Origin: Arenibaculum pallidiluteum
Lineage (GTDB): Bacteria; Pseudomonadota; Alphaproteobacteria; Azospirillales; Azospirillaceae
Assembly: GCF_017355985.1 (NCBI RefSeq)
Contig: NZ_JAFIQU010000002.1
Span: 632,444-673,023 of the forward strand
Length of the DNA: 40,580 bases
Reading direction: 5' to 3'
In this document: piece by piece, positions 25,115-34,567 of the stretch
How positions within the stretch are numbered: position 1 is the stretch's first letter
Layout: every line of letters starts with the position of its first letter
Translations under genes and position numbers: made by a program
The notes under the pieces: model-generated
What the model saw: the letters and a program-made list of their open reading frames with translations, nothing else
What the model was told of the DNA's origin: nothing
Database searches by the model: none

Positions 25115-26458
25115 TTAGCTCCCGTGCTGGATCACGGTCGCGCCCTGCAGCCCCTCCGGCCGCCCGACCACCACGGTCATCAGCTTGCCGGGCTGCAGGA
25201 GCTCGCGGGCGACGCGGCGCACGTCGTCCAGCGTCACCGCCTGGATCAGCGCGTCGCGGCGGTCGAGATAGTCGATGCCGAGATCGTCGCGCTGGACCTG
25301 GAGCAGCACCTCGGCGATACGGTCCGTGCCGGTAAACTGGAGCGGGAAGGAGCCCGTCAGGTAGGTCTTGGCGTCGTCGAGCTCCTCCTGGGTCGGTCCC
25401 TGCTCCGCCATGCGGCGCCATTCCTCCCTGAGCAGGCCGATCATGGCGCCTGCGTTCGGGTTTGCCGTCGACCCGCTGGCCATCATCAGCGCGGTGTTCT
25501 CGAAGGGCAGCAGATAACTGTAGACGCCGTAGGTGAGCCCGCGCTTCTCGCGGATCTCGTTCATCAGGCGCGAGCTGAAGCTGCCGCCGCCGAGCACGTA
25601 GTTCATCAGCGAGGCCGCGAACCAGTCGGGGTCCCGGCGCTTCAGGCCGGGCTGGCCCATCAGCACGATGCTCTGCGCGGTCGGCCGCTCGACCACCAGC
25701 GTCTCGCCGGCGGTGCTGGGCACGACCTCGCCGATCTCCAGCGGGGCCGCCTGGGCGGGAAGCCCGCCGAAGACCCTGTCCAGCAGCCCGCCGAGCCGCT
25801 CGGGCGTGATGTCGCCGGTGACGCCGATCTTCAGGTTCGCCTTGGCGAGGCGGTCGCGCACGAAGCCCCGGAGGTCCTCCGCGCCGATGGCGGCGACGCT
25901 CTCCAGCGTGCCGCGGGCGCGGCGCCCGTAGGGGCTGTCGGGGAAGGCATGGGCGTAGAAGGCTTGGCGCACGATCGTGTCGGGATCGCCCTGGTCGCGC
26001 CGGATCTGGCTGCCGACCGCCTGCTTCATGCGCTCGACGGCCTCGGCGTCGAAGCGCGGCGCGGTGAGCGCCAGGCGCAGCAGCTCGACGGCCTCGTCCT
26101 CGGTCTCGACCAGTGTCTTCAGGTTCCCGAAGAAGGCGTCGGAGGAGGCCGAGAAGCCGAGCGTGATCCCCGCATCGGCGATCCGGCGCTGGAACTCCTG
26201 GCTGTCCAGCGGGCCTGCGCCCTCGTCCAGCAGGGTCGAGACCAGGTTGGCGAGCCCCTCCTTGCCCTTGGGGTCCGCGACCGCGCCGCCCTCGAAGGCG
26301 AACTGGACCGAGAGAATCGGGATCTTCTGGTCGCGAATCAGCCAGGCCTCGATGCCGCCCGGGCTGATCACGCGCTCGACCTCGAAGGCCGAGGCGGGGG
26401 CGAGCAGCGCCAGAAGCAGCGCCCCGGCCGCGGCGACGGTGCGAAGGACGGATCTCAT
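25115..26458 (-). CDS. M16-family peptidase subunit without zinc motif
   Basis: This 447-aa protein has a Sec signal peptide (MRSVLRTVAAAGALLLALLAPASA) and two M16 domains. The HxxEH zinc motif is absent: the matching place reads KEGLANLVSTLLDEGAG. The substrate-positioning R/Y region is kept (FSSRLMNEIREKRGLTYGVYSYL, near residue 300). In M16B pairs one subunit holds zinc and the other supplies this site, so this is the non-catalytic partner of the gene just upstream. The two genes overlap by ATGA. The pair is likely periplasmic, degrading peptides or helping envelope quality control; the exact role is unknown. Confidence 0.9.
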   Translation of the reverse strand: MRSVLRTVAAAGALLLALLAPASAFEVERVISPGGIEAWLIRDQKIPILSVQFAFEGGAVADPKGKEGLANLVSTLLDEGAGPLDSQEFQRRIADAGITLGFSASSDAFFGNLKTLVETEDEAVELLRLALTAPRFDAEAVERMKQAVGSQIRRDQGDPDTIVRQAFYAHAFPDSPYGRRARGTLESVAAIGAEDLRGFVRDRLAKANLKIGVTGDITPERLGGLLDRVFGGLPAQAAPLEIGEVVPSTAGETLVVERPTAQSIVLMGQPGLKRRDPDWFAASLMNYVLGGGSFSSRLMNEIREKRGLTYGVYSYLLPFENTALMMASGSTANPNAGAMIGLLREEWRRMAEQGPTQEELDDAKTYLTGSFPLQFTGTDRIAEVLLQVQRDDLGIDYLDRRDALIQAVTLDDVRRVARELLQPGKLMTVVVGRPEGLQGATVIQHGS

Positions 26459-27960
26459 CGGACGGCTCCCTGGGCGGCTCCGGCGGCGGATGGGGCGGCG
26501 GGCGAGGCCGCGCCGCCGGCCGAGGCGGCGGTGCCCGGGCGCGGCGCGCCGGCCACGGCCGATCCTTCGGCCGGCAGCAGGATGCCCGTCGCGAACCCGG
26601 TCTGGGTCAGAAGGAAGCGGGCGGCGGCCATCACCTGGTCGGGCGTGACCGCGCCGATGCGCGCCGGCCACTGCTCGACCTCCTCGGCGGTTCCGCCGGT
26701 AGCGAGCGCCGCGCCCAGGGTCTGGGCCGGCCCCTGCAGGCTGTCGCGCGCGAAGATCGCTTCGCGCTGCATGCGCAGCTTGGCGGTCTCGACCTCCTCG
26801 GCCGTGACGCCCTCCTTCAGCAGCTTCGCGATCTCGGCGTCCATGGCGGCCTCCAGCCTGTCGAGGTCGACGGCCGGCACCGGTGTCAGGTAAAGGCCGA
26901 AGATGCCGAGGTCGACGGCGGTCGGCGAATAGCCGCTGCCCGCCCCGACGGCGAGCCGCTGGTCCAGCACCAGGGCGCGGTGCAACCGGCTGGTCGCCCC
27001 ACCGCCCAGGATCTCGCTGAGGACCTGCAGCGCGTAGGCGTGCTCCTTGGCGCCCGCCCGGTAGGACGGCGCCTGGTAGAGCCGGCGCAGCGAGGGCTGG
27101 CGCACCTCGGCATCGCGCAGGATCACCCGCCGCTCCGCCGTCAGGACCGGCTCCTCGACCCGGACGCGCGCGGGCACGGGGCGCGCCGGGATCGCGCCGT
27201 AGTAGCGCTCCGCCAGGGGCTTCAGCTCGGCGGCGTCGACATCGCCCGCGACCACCAGGATCGCGTTGTTGGGGGCGTACCAGGTCCGGTAGAAGGCCTC
27301 GGCCGCCTCGCGGTCGAGCTTGCGCATCTCGGACTCCCAGCCGATGACCGGGGTGCCGTAGGGATGGTGCACGAACAGCGCCGCCTGGAGCTGCTCGCTG
27401 AGCTTGTCCGAGGGCGAGTTCTCGGTCCGCTGGCGCCGCTCCTCGATGATCACCTCGCGCTCGGGCAGCACGACCTCGTCGGTCAGGCGGAGATCCGCCA
27501 TCCGGTCCGCCTCCATCTTCATCACGAGCTCGAGCCGGTCGCGTGCGACGTTCTGGAAGTAGGCCGTGTAGTCCCAGCTCGTGAAGGCGTTGTCGCGCCC
27601 GCCGTTGCGCGCGACGATGCGCGAGAACTCGCCCGCGGCCAGCTCGTCGGTCGCCTTGAACATCAGGTGTTCCAGGAAATGCGCGATGCCCGAGCGTCCG
27701 CGCGGCTCGTCGGCGGCGCCGGTCCTGTACCAGACCATGTGCGTGACCACGGGCACGCGGCGGTTGGTGACCACGACCACCTGCATGCCGTTCTGCAGGG
27801 TGAAGATCTCGGGAAAGAAGACGCCCTGCTGCGCGGTGGCGGAGGCTTGGGCGGGGGCGGGCTGCCCCGGCGGCGCGGGCGCCGGGGATGGCGGGGCCTG
27901 GGCGCCCGCCGGGGCCGCGGCGAGGAACATCAGGGCTGCAAGCGTCGGTATGGGCTTCAC
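26455..27960 (-). CDS. M16-family zinc metallopeptidase, catalytic subunit
   Basis: This 501-aa protein has a signal peptide (MKPIPTLAALMFLAAAPAGAQA), a Pro/Ala linker and then an M16 peptidase domain. The inverted zinc motif HFLEH is at residues 94-98, and the downstream Glu is in EREVIIEERR near 168-175. A second M16-like domain follows (LRRLYQAPSYRAG..., GGGATSRLHRALV), with a low-complexity Ala/Gly/Pro tail. The start is a GTG at 27960, chosen because GGAGGAGG lies 10 bases upstream and a Lys follows directly to open the signal peptide. Another GTG at 27969 touches the ribosome-binding site. It overlaps the non-catalytic partner by ATGA. Confidence 0.93.
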   Translation of the reverse strand: MKPIPTLAALMFLAAAPAGAQAPPSPAPAPPGQPAPAQASATAQQGVFFPEIFTLQNGMQVVVVTNRRVPVVTHMVWYRTGAADEPRGRSGIAHFLEHLMFKATDELAAGEFSRIVARNGGRDNAFTSWDYTAYFQNVARDRLELVMKMEADRMADLRLTDEVVLPEREVIIEERRQRTENSPSDKLSEQLQAALFVHHPYGTPVIGWESEMRKLDREAAEAFYRTWYAPNNAILVVAGDVDAAELKPLAERYYGAIPARPVPARVRVEEPVLTAERRVILRDAEVRQPSLRRLYQAPSYRAGAKEHAYALQVLSEILGGGATSRLHRALVLDQRLAVGAGSGYSPTAVDLGIFGLYLTPVPAVDLDRLEAAMDAEIAKLLKEGVTAEEVETAKLRMQREAIFARDSLQGPAQTLGAALATGGTAEEVEQWPARIGAVTPDQVMAAARFLLTQTGFATGILLPAEGSAVAGAPRPGTAASAGGAASPAAPSAAGAAQGAVR

Positions 27961-28092
27961 GGGGCGCACGCCTCCTCCTGGTCGCGACCTGGGGACGGAG
28001 GTGGGACGCGCCCCGCCCCAGAACAAGGCTTGAGAACAAGCCCCGGCGTGCGCCCTCGCGGGTGCCCGCCGGGCGCCCCGCACGGGTTTGGT

Positions 28093-28764
28093 CTAGAACA
28101 GCCCTTCCAGCGGCGCGCGCCTGCGGCGCTGGACCTGCGGCGTCTCGCCCGTCGTCACCCCCTGGCCCGCGGCGGAAACGCCGCGCAGGCGCTGGGCCTC
28201 GCGGGTGGGGTCGACGACGGTGCCGGGCTGGTCGGGCGTGCGCCACCACAGGATGGTGTCCAGCCAGCTTTTCCCCGAGTCCACGTCGGTCAGGGCTTCC
28301 TGGTTCACGGCCGTGCGCACGTTGGGGTCGGCCCTTTCGGCGCCGGCGCGCGCCAGGAAGGCCTTTTCTGCGGGCGATGCGGTGGTCGGCGCCTGCCGAC
28401 CGCGCAGGGCGGCGAGCCCCGCGGCCGAGGCCGCCGCCGCTCCGTCGGACCCGTTGCCGCCCAGCCCGCTCAGCGAGGCCGTTCCCAGCCCCTGGCCGTT
28501 GCCCAGCCCTGCGGCGGGCCCGCCCGCCGCGGCCTGGCTGAACACGACCGCCGCCGCCTGGTCGGCAGCCGTTCCTTCCTGCGGGCGCACGGCGCCCGGC
28601 CGGGGCGGCGGCAGGTCGAGCTGGCGCGGCATCTCCAGCGGGGCGCGCTGGACCACCCGGAACTCGTCGGGCGGATTGCGGTCCAGCCCGAACATCGATC
28701 GCACGCCGCTGCACCCGGTTAGGGCCAGGGCGACCAGCGCGAGGCAGGCGAGGCGGAGCTTCAT
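28093..28764 (-). CDS. BamF-like outer-membrane lipoprotein (DUF3035)
   Basis: This 223-aa protein begins MKLRLACLALVALALTGC, a signal peptide with a classic lipobox (LTGC), so it is lipidated at Cys18. The motif RSMFGLDRNPPDEFRVVQRAPLEMPRQLDLPPPRPG is the hallmark of the DUF3035 family, known in Caulobacter and relatives as BamF, a lipoprotein of the outer-membrane protein assembly machine. The rest is low-complexity Ala/Gly, with a conserved AEKAFLARAGAERADPNVRTAVNQE block and a C-terminal block with WWRTPDQPGTVVDP. It lies directly after lspA, the enzyme needed to mature lipoproteins, and before the M16 pair. Confidence 0.85.
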   Translation of the reverse strand: MKLRLACLALVALALTGCSGVRSMFGLDRNPPDEFRVVQRAPLEMPRQLDLPPPRPGAVRPQEGTAADQAAAVVFSQAAAGGPAAGLGNGQGLGTASLSGLGGNGSDGAAAASAAGLAALRGRQAPTTASPAEKAFLARAGAERADPNVRTAVNQEALTDVDSGKSWLDTILWWRTPDQPGTVVDPTREAQRLRGVSAAGQGVTTGETPQVQRRRRAPLEGLF

Positions 28765-28819
28765 GTGGGGTCCAGAATAGGATGGCGCCGCGAATGGCGG
28801 CCGGTTCTCGCGGGTAGCT

Positions 28820-29326
28820 TTAGCTCTTTTCGGGCCGGACAAACAAGCCGTCGAGCACCAGCATCGCCACCCCGACGCAGATCCCGGCATCGGCCACGTT
28901 GAAGGCCGGCCAGTGCCAGCCGGCGGCATGGACGTCCAGGAAGTCCACCACGGCCTGGAAGCGGACCCGGTCGATGACGTTGCCCAGCGCCCCGCCGATC
29001 ACCAGCCCGAGGGCCAGCGCGGTCCAGGCGCGTTCGGCCCTGCGCAGCCAGTTCAGCAGGTAGGCGACGATCCCCAGCGCCAGGGCCGACAGGACCCAGG
29101 GCATGGCGTCGTGGTGCGAATAGAACAGCGAGAAGCTGACCCCGCGGTTCCACGCCAGGACGAGGTTGAAGAAGGAGGTGACCTCGATCACCCGGGGCGG
29201 CTGCATCACCACCTCGAGGATCCACCACTTGCTGGCCTGGTCCAGCAGGATGCAGACCAGGGCCGCGGCGAGGCCCATCGCGATCCGCGGCCGCGGCAAG
29301 CTTCCCGCCGTCCCGGCCTCGATCAT
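28820..29326 (-). CDS. lspA: lipoprotein signal peptidase
   Basis: This 168-aa inner-membrane aspartyl protease (signal peptidase II) cleaves prolipoproteins before the lipidated Cys. There are four hydrophobic segments, near 14-32, 70-85, 92-115 and 140-160. The catalytic aspartates lie in GGALGNVIDRV and PAFNVADAGICVG. LDQASKWW and AWNRGVSFSLF are also family signatures. The ATG overlaps the ileS stop (ATGA), the classic coupled ileS-lspA arrangement. Its likely clients in the window are the BamF-like and BON lipoproteins. Confidence 0.96.
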   Translation of the reverse strand: MIEAGTAGSLPRPRIAMGLAAALVCILLDQASKWWILEVVMQPPRVIEVTSFFNLVLAWNRGVSFSLFYSHHDAMPWVLSALALGIVAYLLNWLRRAERAWTALALGLVIGGALGNVIDRVRFQAVVDFLDVHAAGWHWPAFNVADAGICVGVAMLVLDGLFVRPEKS

Positions 29327-32169
29327 TCCGCGGCCTCCGGCAGGTGCTCGACGGCGTCCGAGCAGCGCACGCACAGCGTGTCGTGCTCGGCCACGGTCCC
29401 GACCTCGGGCAGGACGCGCCAGCAGCGCTCGCACTTCGCGCCGTCGGCGGGGGCGAAGATGACCCCGACCTCGGGCACCTCGGGCAGGGTGAAGGAGCCC
29501 TCGGGCGGCTCGGCCTGGACGATCAGGATCTCCGAGGTGATCGCGACCTCGGCGAAGTCCACGCCCTCGACCGCCCTGGCCAGGGCCTCCGGCAGGTAGA
29601 CCGTGGGCGAGGCCTGCAGGGACGAGCCGATGGTCTTGTTGGCGCGCTCAAGCTCCAGCGCTCCGGTGACCACGCGGCGCACCGTGCGCACGGCCTCCCA
29701 GCGGGCGGCCAGCGCCTCGTCCCGCCAGGCGCCCGGCACCTCGGGGAAGGTGCGCAGATGCACGCTGGGCAGGGCCTCGGGATCGTTGCCGTAGCGCGCG
29801 AGCCACGCCTCCTCGGCGGTGAAGCACAGCACCGGGGCCAGCCAGGCGGTCAGGCAGTTGAAGAGATAGTCCATGACCGTCCGCGTCGCCCGGCGCCGGA
29901 CGTCGTCGGGGCGGTCGCAATAGAGGCTGTCCTTGCGGATGTCGAAATAGAAGGCCGACAGGTCGGTGGCGCAGAAATTGTGCAGCCCCGTGAACAACCC
30001 GTTGAAGTCGTAGGCCTGGATCCGGCCGCGGACCTCGGCATCCAGCTCGGCCAGCCGGTGAAGGACCCAGCGCTCCAGCTCGGGCATCTCGGCATGGCCG
30101 AGCCGCTCCTCGTCCCGCCATTCGGCGAGCGCGCCCAGCAGGTAGCGCAGGGTGTTGCGCAGCCGGCGGTAGAGGTCGGCCTGGAACTTCAGGATCTCGG
30201 GCCCGACCCGCATGTCCTCGGTGAAGTCGGAGCCGAGGACCCACAGGCGCAGGATGTCCGCCCCGTACTGGGCCACCACGTCCTGGGGCGCCACCACGTT
30301 GCCCAGGGACTTGGACATCTTGCGGCCCTGCTCGTCGAGCGTGAAGCCGTGGGTCAGCACCGCGTCATAGGGCGCGCGGCCGCGTGTCCCGCAGCTTTCC
30401 AGCAGCGAGGAGTGGAACCAGCCGCGGTGCTGGTCGGATCCCTCGAGGTACAGGGATGCCGGCGTTCCGAGCTCGTCCCGCTTCTCCAGGACGAAGGCGT
30501 GGGTCGACCCGCTCTCGAACCAGACGTCGACGATGTCGAAGACCTGCTCGTACTCCTCGGCGCGGTAGGACTCGCCCAGGAAGAACTGCGGTTCGCGGGC
30601 GTACCAGGCATCCGAGCCCTCCGCCTCGAAGGCGTCGGCGATGCGGTCGAGCACCGCCTGGTCGCGCAGCGGCTGGCCGTCGCGCTTGGACACGAAGAGC
30701 GCGATTGGCACGCCCCAGGCGCGCTGGCGGCTGATGCACCAGTCGGGCCGGCTCTCGATCATCGCATGGATGCGATTGCGGCCCTGGGGCGGCACCCAGG
30801 TAGTGGCCTCGATGGCGTCCAGCGCGGTCTGCCGCAGCCCGTTCGTCTCCATGGAGATGAACCACTGGGGCGTCGCGCGGAAGATCAGCGGCGCCTTGGA
30901 GCGCCAGGAATGGGGATAGCTGTGCACGAGCTTGCCGCGCGAGAGCAGCCTGCCGCGCTCCCGGATCGCCGCGATCACCGCCTCGTTCGCGTCGCCCGGC
31001 TTGCCCTCGGGCGTGAAGATGCGTCGCCCCGCGAAGAGCGGGACGTGCTCGAGATACGCGCCGTCGTCGCCGACCATCTGTGTGGGCTCGATCCCGTGGC
31101 GGCGGCCGAGCTCGAAGTCGTCGGCGCCGTGGCTGGGGGCCGTGTGCACGAAGCCCGTGCCGGTCTCGACCTCGACGAACTCGGCCGGCAGCAGCGGCAC
31201 CGCGAAGTCGTAGCCGGAGCCTGCCAGCGGGTGGGCGGCGACGGTTCCTGCAAGGCGCGCGCCCGGCAGGCGCGCGGTCTCGCGCCCTTCGACCTTGGCC
31301 TGGGCGGCAGTGGCGGGCCAGGTCTCCACCGCGACGACCAGCCGGTCGCCGGGCTTCGCCAGGGCGCCCTCGGCGGCGGCGGTCACCTCGTAGACGCCGT
31401 ACTCGATCCCCTCGCCATAGGCGATGGCGCGGTTGGCCGGCAGGGTCCAGGGGGTGGTCGTCCAGATCACCACCTCGGCGCCGGCCAGCGCCGGGTCGGA
31501 GGCCTGCGCCACGGGGAAGCGCACCCAGACCGTGGTCGAGGTGTGGTCGTGGTACTCGACCTCGGCCTCGGCCAGCGCCGTCTTCTCGACGGTCGACCAC
31601 ATCACGGGCTTGGCGCCCTTGTAGAGGCCGCCGTTCATCAGGAACTTGTGGATCTCGCGGACGATCTGCGCCTCGGCCGCGTTGGTCATGGTCGTATACG
31701 GCGACTTCCAGTCGCCGAGCACGCCCAGGCGCCGGAATTCCTCGGTCTGGACATTGACCCAGTGCTGGGCGAAGGCGCGGCACTCGGCCCGGAACTGGAG
31801 GATCGGCACCTCGTCCTTGTCCTTGCCCTCGGCGCGGTACTTCTCCTCGATCTTCCACTCGATCGGCAGGCCGTGGCAGTCCCAGCCCGGGACGTAGGGC
31901 GCATCGCGCCCCAGCATCTGGTACGAGCGGTTGATCACGTCCTTGAGGATCTTGTTGACCGCGTGGCCCACATGGATGTTGCCGTTGGCATAGGGCGGGC
32001 CGTCATGCAGGACGAAGCGGGGACGGCCGGCGCTGTCGGCGCGCTGGCGCGCGTAGAGGTCCAGCGCGTCCCAGCGCTTCATCAGCTCGGGCTCCTTCTG
32101 CGGGAGGCCGGCGCGCATGGGGAAGTCGGTGCGCGGGAGGAAGACGGTGGACTTGTAGTCGCGGGTCAT
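29323..32169 (-). CDS. ileS: isoleucyl-tRNA synthetase
   Basis: This 948-aa class I enzyme charges tRNA-Ile with isoleucine and edits misactivated valine. The catalytic motifs are HVGH within PPYANGNIHVGHAVNKILKD (about residues 57-80) and KMSKS within LDEQGRKMSKSLGN near 610. The editing (CP1) domain shows VIWTTTPWTLPANRAIAYG and HTAPSHGADDF. The C-terminal zinc ribbon is intact (CERCWRVLPEVG...LCVRCSDAVEHL). The length is normal for the bacterial type. There is no T-box or other leader that I can identify in the 290 bp upstream. It begins a leftward operon with lspA, the BamF-like gene and two M16 genes. Confidence 0.97.
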   Translation of the reverse strand: MTRDYKSTVFLPRTDFPMRAGLPQKEPELMKRWDALDLYARQRADSAGRPRFVLHDGPPYANGNIHVGHAVNKILKDVINRSYQMLGRDAPYVPGWDCHGLPIEWKIEEKYRAEGKDKDEVPILQFRAECRAFAQHWVNVQTEEFRRLGVLGDWKSPYTTMTNAAEAQIVREIHKFLMNGGLYKGAKPVMWSTVEKTALAEAEVEYHDHTSTTVWVRFPVAQASDPALAGAEVVIWTTTPWTLPANRAIAYGEGIEYGVYEVTAAAEGALAKPGDRLVVAVETWPATAAQAKVEGRETARLPGARLAGTVAAHPLAGSGYDFAVPLLPAEFVEVETGTGFVHTAPSHGADDFELGRRHGIEPTQMVGDDGAYLEHVPLFAGRRIFTPEGKPGDANEAVIAAIRERGRLLSRGKLVHSYPHSWRSKAPLIFRATPQWFISMETNGLRQTALDAIEATTWVPPQGRNRIHAMIESRPDWCISRQRAWGVPIALFVSKRDGQPLRDQAVLDRIADAFEAEGSDAWYAREPQFFLGESYRAEEYEQVFDIVDVWFESGSTHAFVLEKRDELGTPASLYLEGSDQHRGWFHSSLLESCGTRGRAPYDAVLTHGFTLDEQGRKMSKSLGNVVAPQDVVAQYGADILRLWVLGSDFTEDMRVGPEILKFQADLYRRLRNTLRYLLGALAEWRDEERLGHAEMPELERWVLHRLAELDAEVRGRIQAYDFNGLFTGLHNFCATDLSAFYFDIRKDSLYCDRPDDVRRRATRTVMDYLFNCLTAWLAPVLCFTAEEAWLARYGNDPEALPSVHLRTFPEVPGAWRDEALAARWEAVRTVRRVVTGALELERANKTIGSSLQASPTVYLPEALARAVEGVDFAEVAITSEILIVQAEPPEGSFTLPEVPEVGVIFAPADGAKCERCWRVLPEVGTVAEHDTLCVRCSDAVEHLPEAAE

Positions 32170-32435
32170 GGGATGGGTCCGATGCGGCGCGGATCAGAGG
32201 CGCGGATGTCCCCGGGACGGCCCCGGAGGTGAAGGACGGAGTCGCGGGCGGCTGGCAGCGATACCATCGCGGCGGCGGGCGCGTCCAGGCTTCGCATCCC
32301 CGGGGATCATCGGGAAGCATCGGCGTGGACGCGGGATTTCCCGGCCCTCCTCAGAGGACCGGGCCGATAATTCGCCTTCCTGGGCCCATGCGGCGCTGCA
32401 TCATGCCCTGAATTTAGGGAGCGCCCCCGCCATGG

Positions 32436-32469
32436 GTCAAGCGGGGGGTCAAGCGGGGGGTCAAGCGGG
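32436..32469. repeat. 12-bp tandem repeat of the aroA stop region
   Basis: The unit GTCAAGCGGGGG occurs at 32436-32447 and 32448-32459, with a partial copy from 32460. Read leftward, every unit contributes an in-frame TGA, so aroA ends in three successive in-frame stop codons at 32463-32461, 32451-32449 and 32439-32437. Confidence 0.8.
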
Positions 32470-33831
32470 CGGCGCCGTGTCCGACGGCCCGATACGCGCC
32501 CCCAGGCCGTTCATCAGGGCGGCGAAGCCCGGGAAGCTGGTCTCGATGAAGGCCCCGTCGTCCACCGCGACCGGTGCCTGCGCGCCCAGCCCCAGCACCA
32601 GGAAGCTCATGGCGATGCGGTGGTCCATGGATGTCGCGACCGTGGCGCCGCCGGGCACCTTGCCCGTCCCGCGCACCACCAGCGTCTCCGCCCCGGCCTC
32701 GCAGGAAACGCCGCAGGCCGCGAGCCCGGCGGCCATCGTCGCGAGCCGGTCGCTCTCCTTCACGCGCAGCTCGGCCAGGCCGCGCATCACCGTCTCGCCC
32801 TCGGCACAGGCCGCGGCGACGGCGAGGATCGGGTACTCGTCGATCATAGAGGGCGCGCGCCCGGCCGGCACGTCCACGCCCCTCAGCCGGCCGCCGCGCA
32901 CGCGCAGGTCGGCCACGGGCTCGCCGCCCACCTCGCGCAGGTTCTCGAAGGCGATGTCGGCGCCCATCTCGCGCAGCGTCTCGTAGAGCCCGGTGCGCCG
33001 CGGGTTCACGCCGATGCCGGGCAGCAACACCTCGGATCCCGGCAGGACCGCCGCCGCGACCGCGGGAAAGGCGGCGGAGCTGGGATCGCCCGGCACGCGC
33101 ACCGGCCGCCCCGTCAGCTCGGCCTCGCCCGCGACCGAGACGGCCATCGCCCCGTCCTCCATCCGCTCGGCCGTCACGGTGGCACCGAAATGGCGCAGCA
33201 TCAGCTCGGTGTGGTCGCGGCTGGGCTCGGCCTCGATCACGCTGGTGAGGCCGGGCGTGTTCAGGCCCGCCAGCAGCACCGCCGACTTCACCTGGGCCGA
33301 GGGCACCGGCAGCCGGTAGGCGATGGGAATGGGCCGTGCCGTGCCGATCACCGCCAGCGGCAGCCGCCCGCCGCCCCTTGCGACGAAGGACGCGCCCATG
33401 CGCTCCAGCGGCGCCGCGACGCGGACCATGGGCCGCCGCGCGAGGCTCGCATCGCCCGTCAGGAAAGCCGTCATGGGGTGGGTTGCCAGCAGTCCCATCA
33501 GAAGGCGCGCGGCGGTGCCGCTGTTGCCCATGTCCAGCACGCCCTCGGGCTCGGCCAGCCCGCCGACGCCGACCCCCGCGACGCGCCAGATCCCGTCGGC
33601 GCCGGCTTCGATGCGGGCGCCCAGGGCGCGCAGGGCGGCGGCGGTGCGCAGCACGTCCTCGCCCGTCAGCAGGCCGTGGATCTCGGTCACGCCGGACGCG
33701 ACGGCGCCCAGCATCAGCGCGCGGTGGGAGATCGACTTGTCGCCGGGCACCCTGGCGCTGCCGGAGAGCGGCGCGGAGACCGGTCCGGAGCGCAGGGCGC
33801 GATGCGGCCGGGGGACGGTGCTGGTGCTCAT
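32461..33831 (-). CDS. aroA: 3-phosphoshikimate 1-carboxyvinyltransferase (EPSP synthase, class II type)
   Basis: This 456-aa protein makes EPSP from shikimate-3-phosphate and PEP in the chorismate pathway. It follows the class II (Agrobacterium CP4) pattern: [112 protein letters not shown] and [13 protein letters not shown]. The PEP-site loop reads GNSGTAARL, with Gly where CP4 has the Ala that blocks glyphosate, so natural glyphosate tolerance should not be assumed. The start at 33831 ([10 protein letters not shown]) is the best upstream ATG, although its ribosome-binding site is weak. The stop lies in a 12-bp tandem repeat. Confidence 0.95.
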   Translation of the reverse strand: MSTSTVPRPHRALRSGPVSAPLSGSARVPGDKSISHRALMLGAVASGVTEIHGLLTGEDVLRTAAALRALGARIEAGADGIWRVAGVGVGGLAEPEGVLDMGNSGTAARLLMGLLATHPMTAFLTGDASLARRPMVRVAAPLERMGASFVARGGGRLPLAVIGTARPIPIAYRLPVPSAQVKSAVLLAGLNTPGLTSVIEAEPSRDHTELMLRHFGATVTAERMEDGAMAVSVAGEAELTGRPVRVPGDPSSAAFPAVAAAVLPGSEVLLPGIGVNPRRTGLYETLREMGADIAFENLREVGGEPVADLRVRGGRLRGVDVPAGRAPSMIDEYPILAVAAACAEGETVMRGLAELRVKESDRLATMAAGLAACGVSCEAGAETLVVRGTGKVPGGATVATSMDHRIAMSFLVLGLGAQAPVAVDDGAFIETSFPGFAALMNGLGARIGPSDTAPPA

Positions 33832-33859
33832 GGCTGGACCTTCGGCGCCGCTGGACCTG

Positions 33860-33883
33860 GGCTTGGGCGTTGGCTTGGGCGTG
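33860..33883. repeat. 12-bp direct repeat upstream of aroA
   Basis: GGCTTGGGCGTT (33860-33871) is followed directly by GGCTTGGGCGTG (33872-33883). It lies about 30-50 bp before the aroA start, in its leader or promoter region. Confidence 0.6.
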
Positions 33884-34111
33884 GGGCCGCCGGCGGGTCG
33901 GGCCGCCGGCATGTACGCGGCGGTTCTACCACGCGCCCGCCCGCGCGCCCATGGCCCGATGCGGCGCGGACCCGTCGGAGGCCGGCTGAGCGCAGGAACG
34001 CGCCCTGCCCCGCCGCGTTGGCCGGCCGCGGTTTGGTTTGACATCTCCCTTGGGTCGTGGCATGGGACGGCGCTTCGAAATTGCCGCTTTTCTGCCGGAC
34101 GGAGGAACCCC

Positions 34112-34498
34112 GTGGCCAAAGCTGAATGGGGCATCAAGCGCATCTGCCCGAATTGCGGGGCACGCTACTACGACATGCGCAAGGACCCGCCGGTCTGCCC
34201 GAACTGCAGCACGCAGTTCGATCCCGAGGCGCTGCTGCGCTCTCGCCGCGCACGTCCGGCCCCGGTCGAGGAGATCCGCGCCAAGACCCCGGTCGACACC
34301 GAGGACGAGGAGGTTCTGGAGCGCGAGGAGGCTGAGACCGAGGAGGCGGATGCCGACGTCGATCTCGACGTGGAGGAGGACGCCGACGCCGAGGCCCAGG
34401 AGGAGGACGAGGTCCTGCTCGAGGACGCCTCCGAGCTCGGCGAGGAGGACGACATGGTCGATGTCGAACTCGAGCCCGGCGAGGACGAGGAGCGCTAA
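34112..34498 (+). CDS. FYDLN-type acidic zinc-ribbon protein (TIGR02300 family)
   Basis: This 128-aa protein opens [38 protein letters not shown]: two CPNC knuckles forming a four-Cys zinc ribbon around the family's FYDLN-like motif, here YYDMRK. From residue 60 it is almost entirely Glu/Asp ([43 protein letters not shown]). The family is common in alphaproteobacteria and its role is unknown; the acidic tail could mimic nucleic acid or bind basic proteins (inference). The start is a GTG at 34112 with GGAGG 6 bases upstream. A perfect -35 box TTGACA is at 34038-34043, but the matching -10 is poor. Confidence 0.88.
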   Translation: MAKAEWGIKRICPNCGARYYDMRKDPPVCPNCSTQFDPEALLRSRRARPAPVEEIRAKTPVDTEDEEVLEREEAETEEADADVDLDVEEDADAEAQEEDEVLLEDASELGEEDDMVDVELEPGEDEER

Positions 34499-34567
34499 GG
34501 GATCCGTTCACCGGGCGCCCTTCCCCTCCCGCAGGCGGGCTCCCGAGCGGGCCCGCCGGCGCTCCCC

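Noticed and set aside
25115..28714. A 1199-codon open frame that would fuse the non-catalytic M16 protein to a long N-terminal extension
   Set aside because: The first 752 codons are Arg/Ala/Gly-rich shadow sequence over the catalytic M16 gene. The real start at 26458 gives a signal peptide and an ATGA overlap.
29344..32232. A 962-codon plus-strand frame opposite ileS
   Set aside because: It is a shadow of a GC-rich gene. The other strand is a complete isoleucyl-tRNA synthetase.
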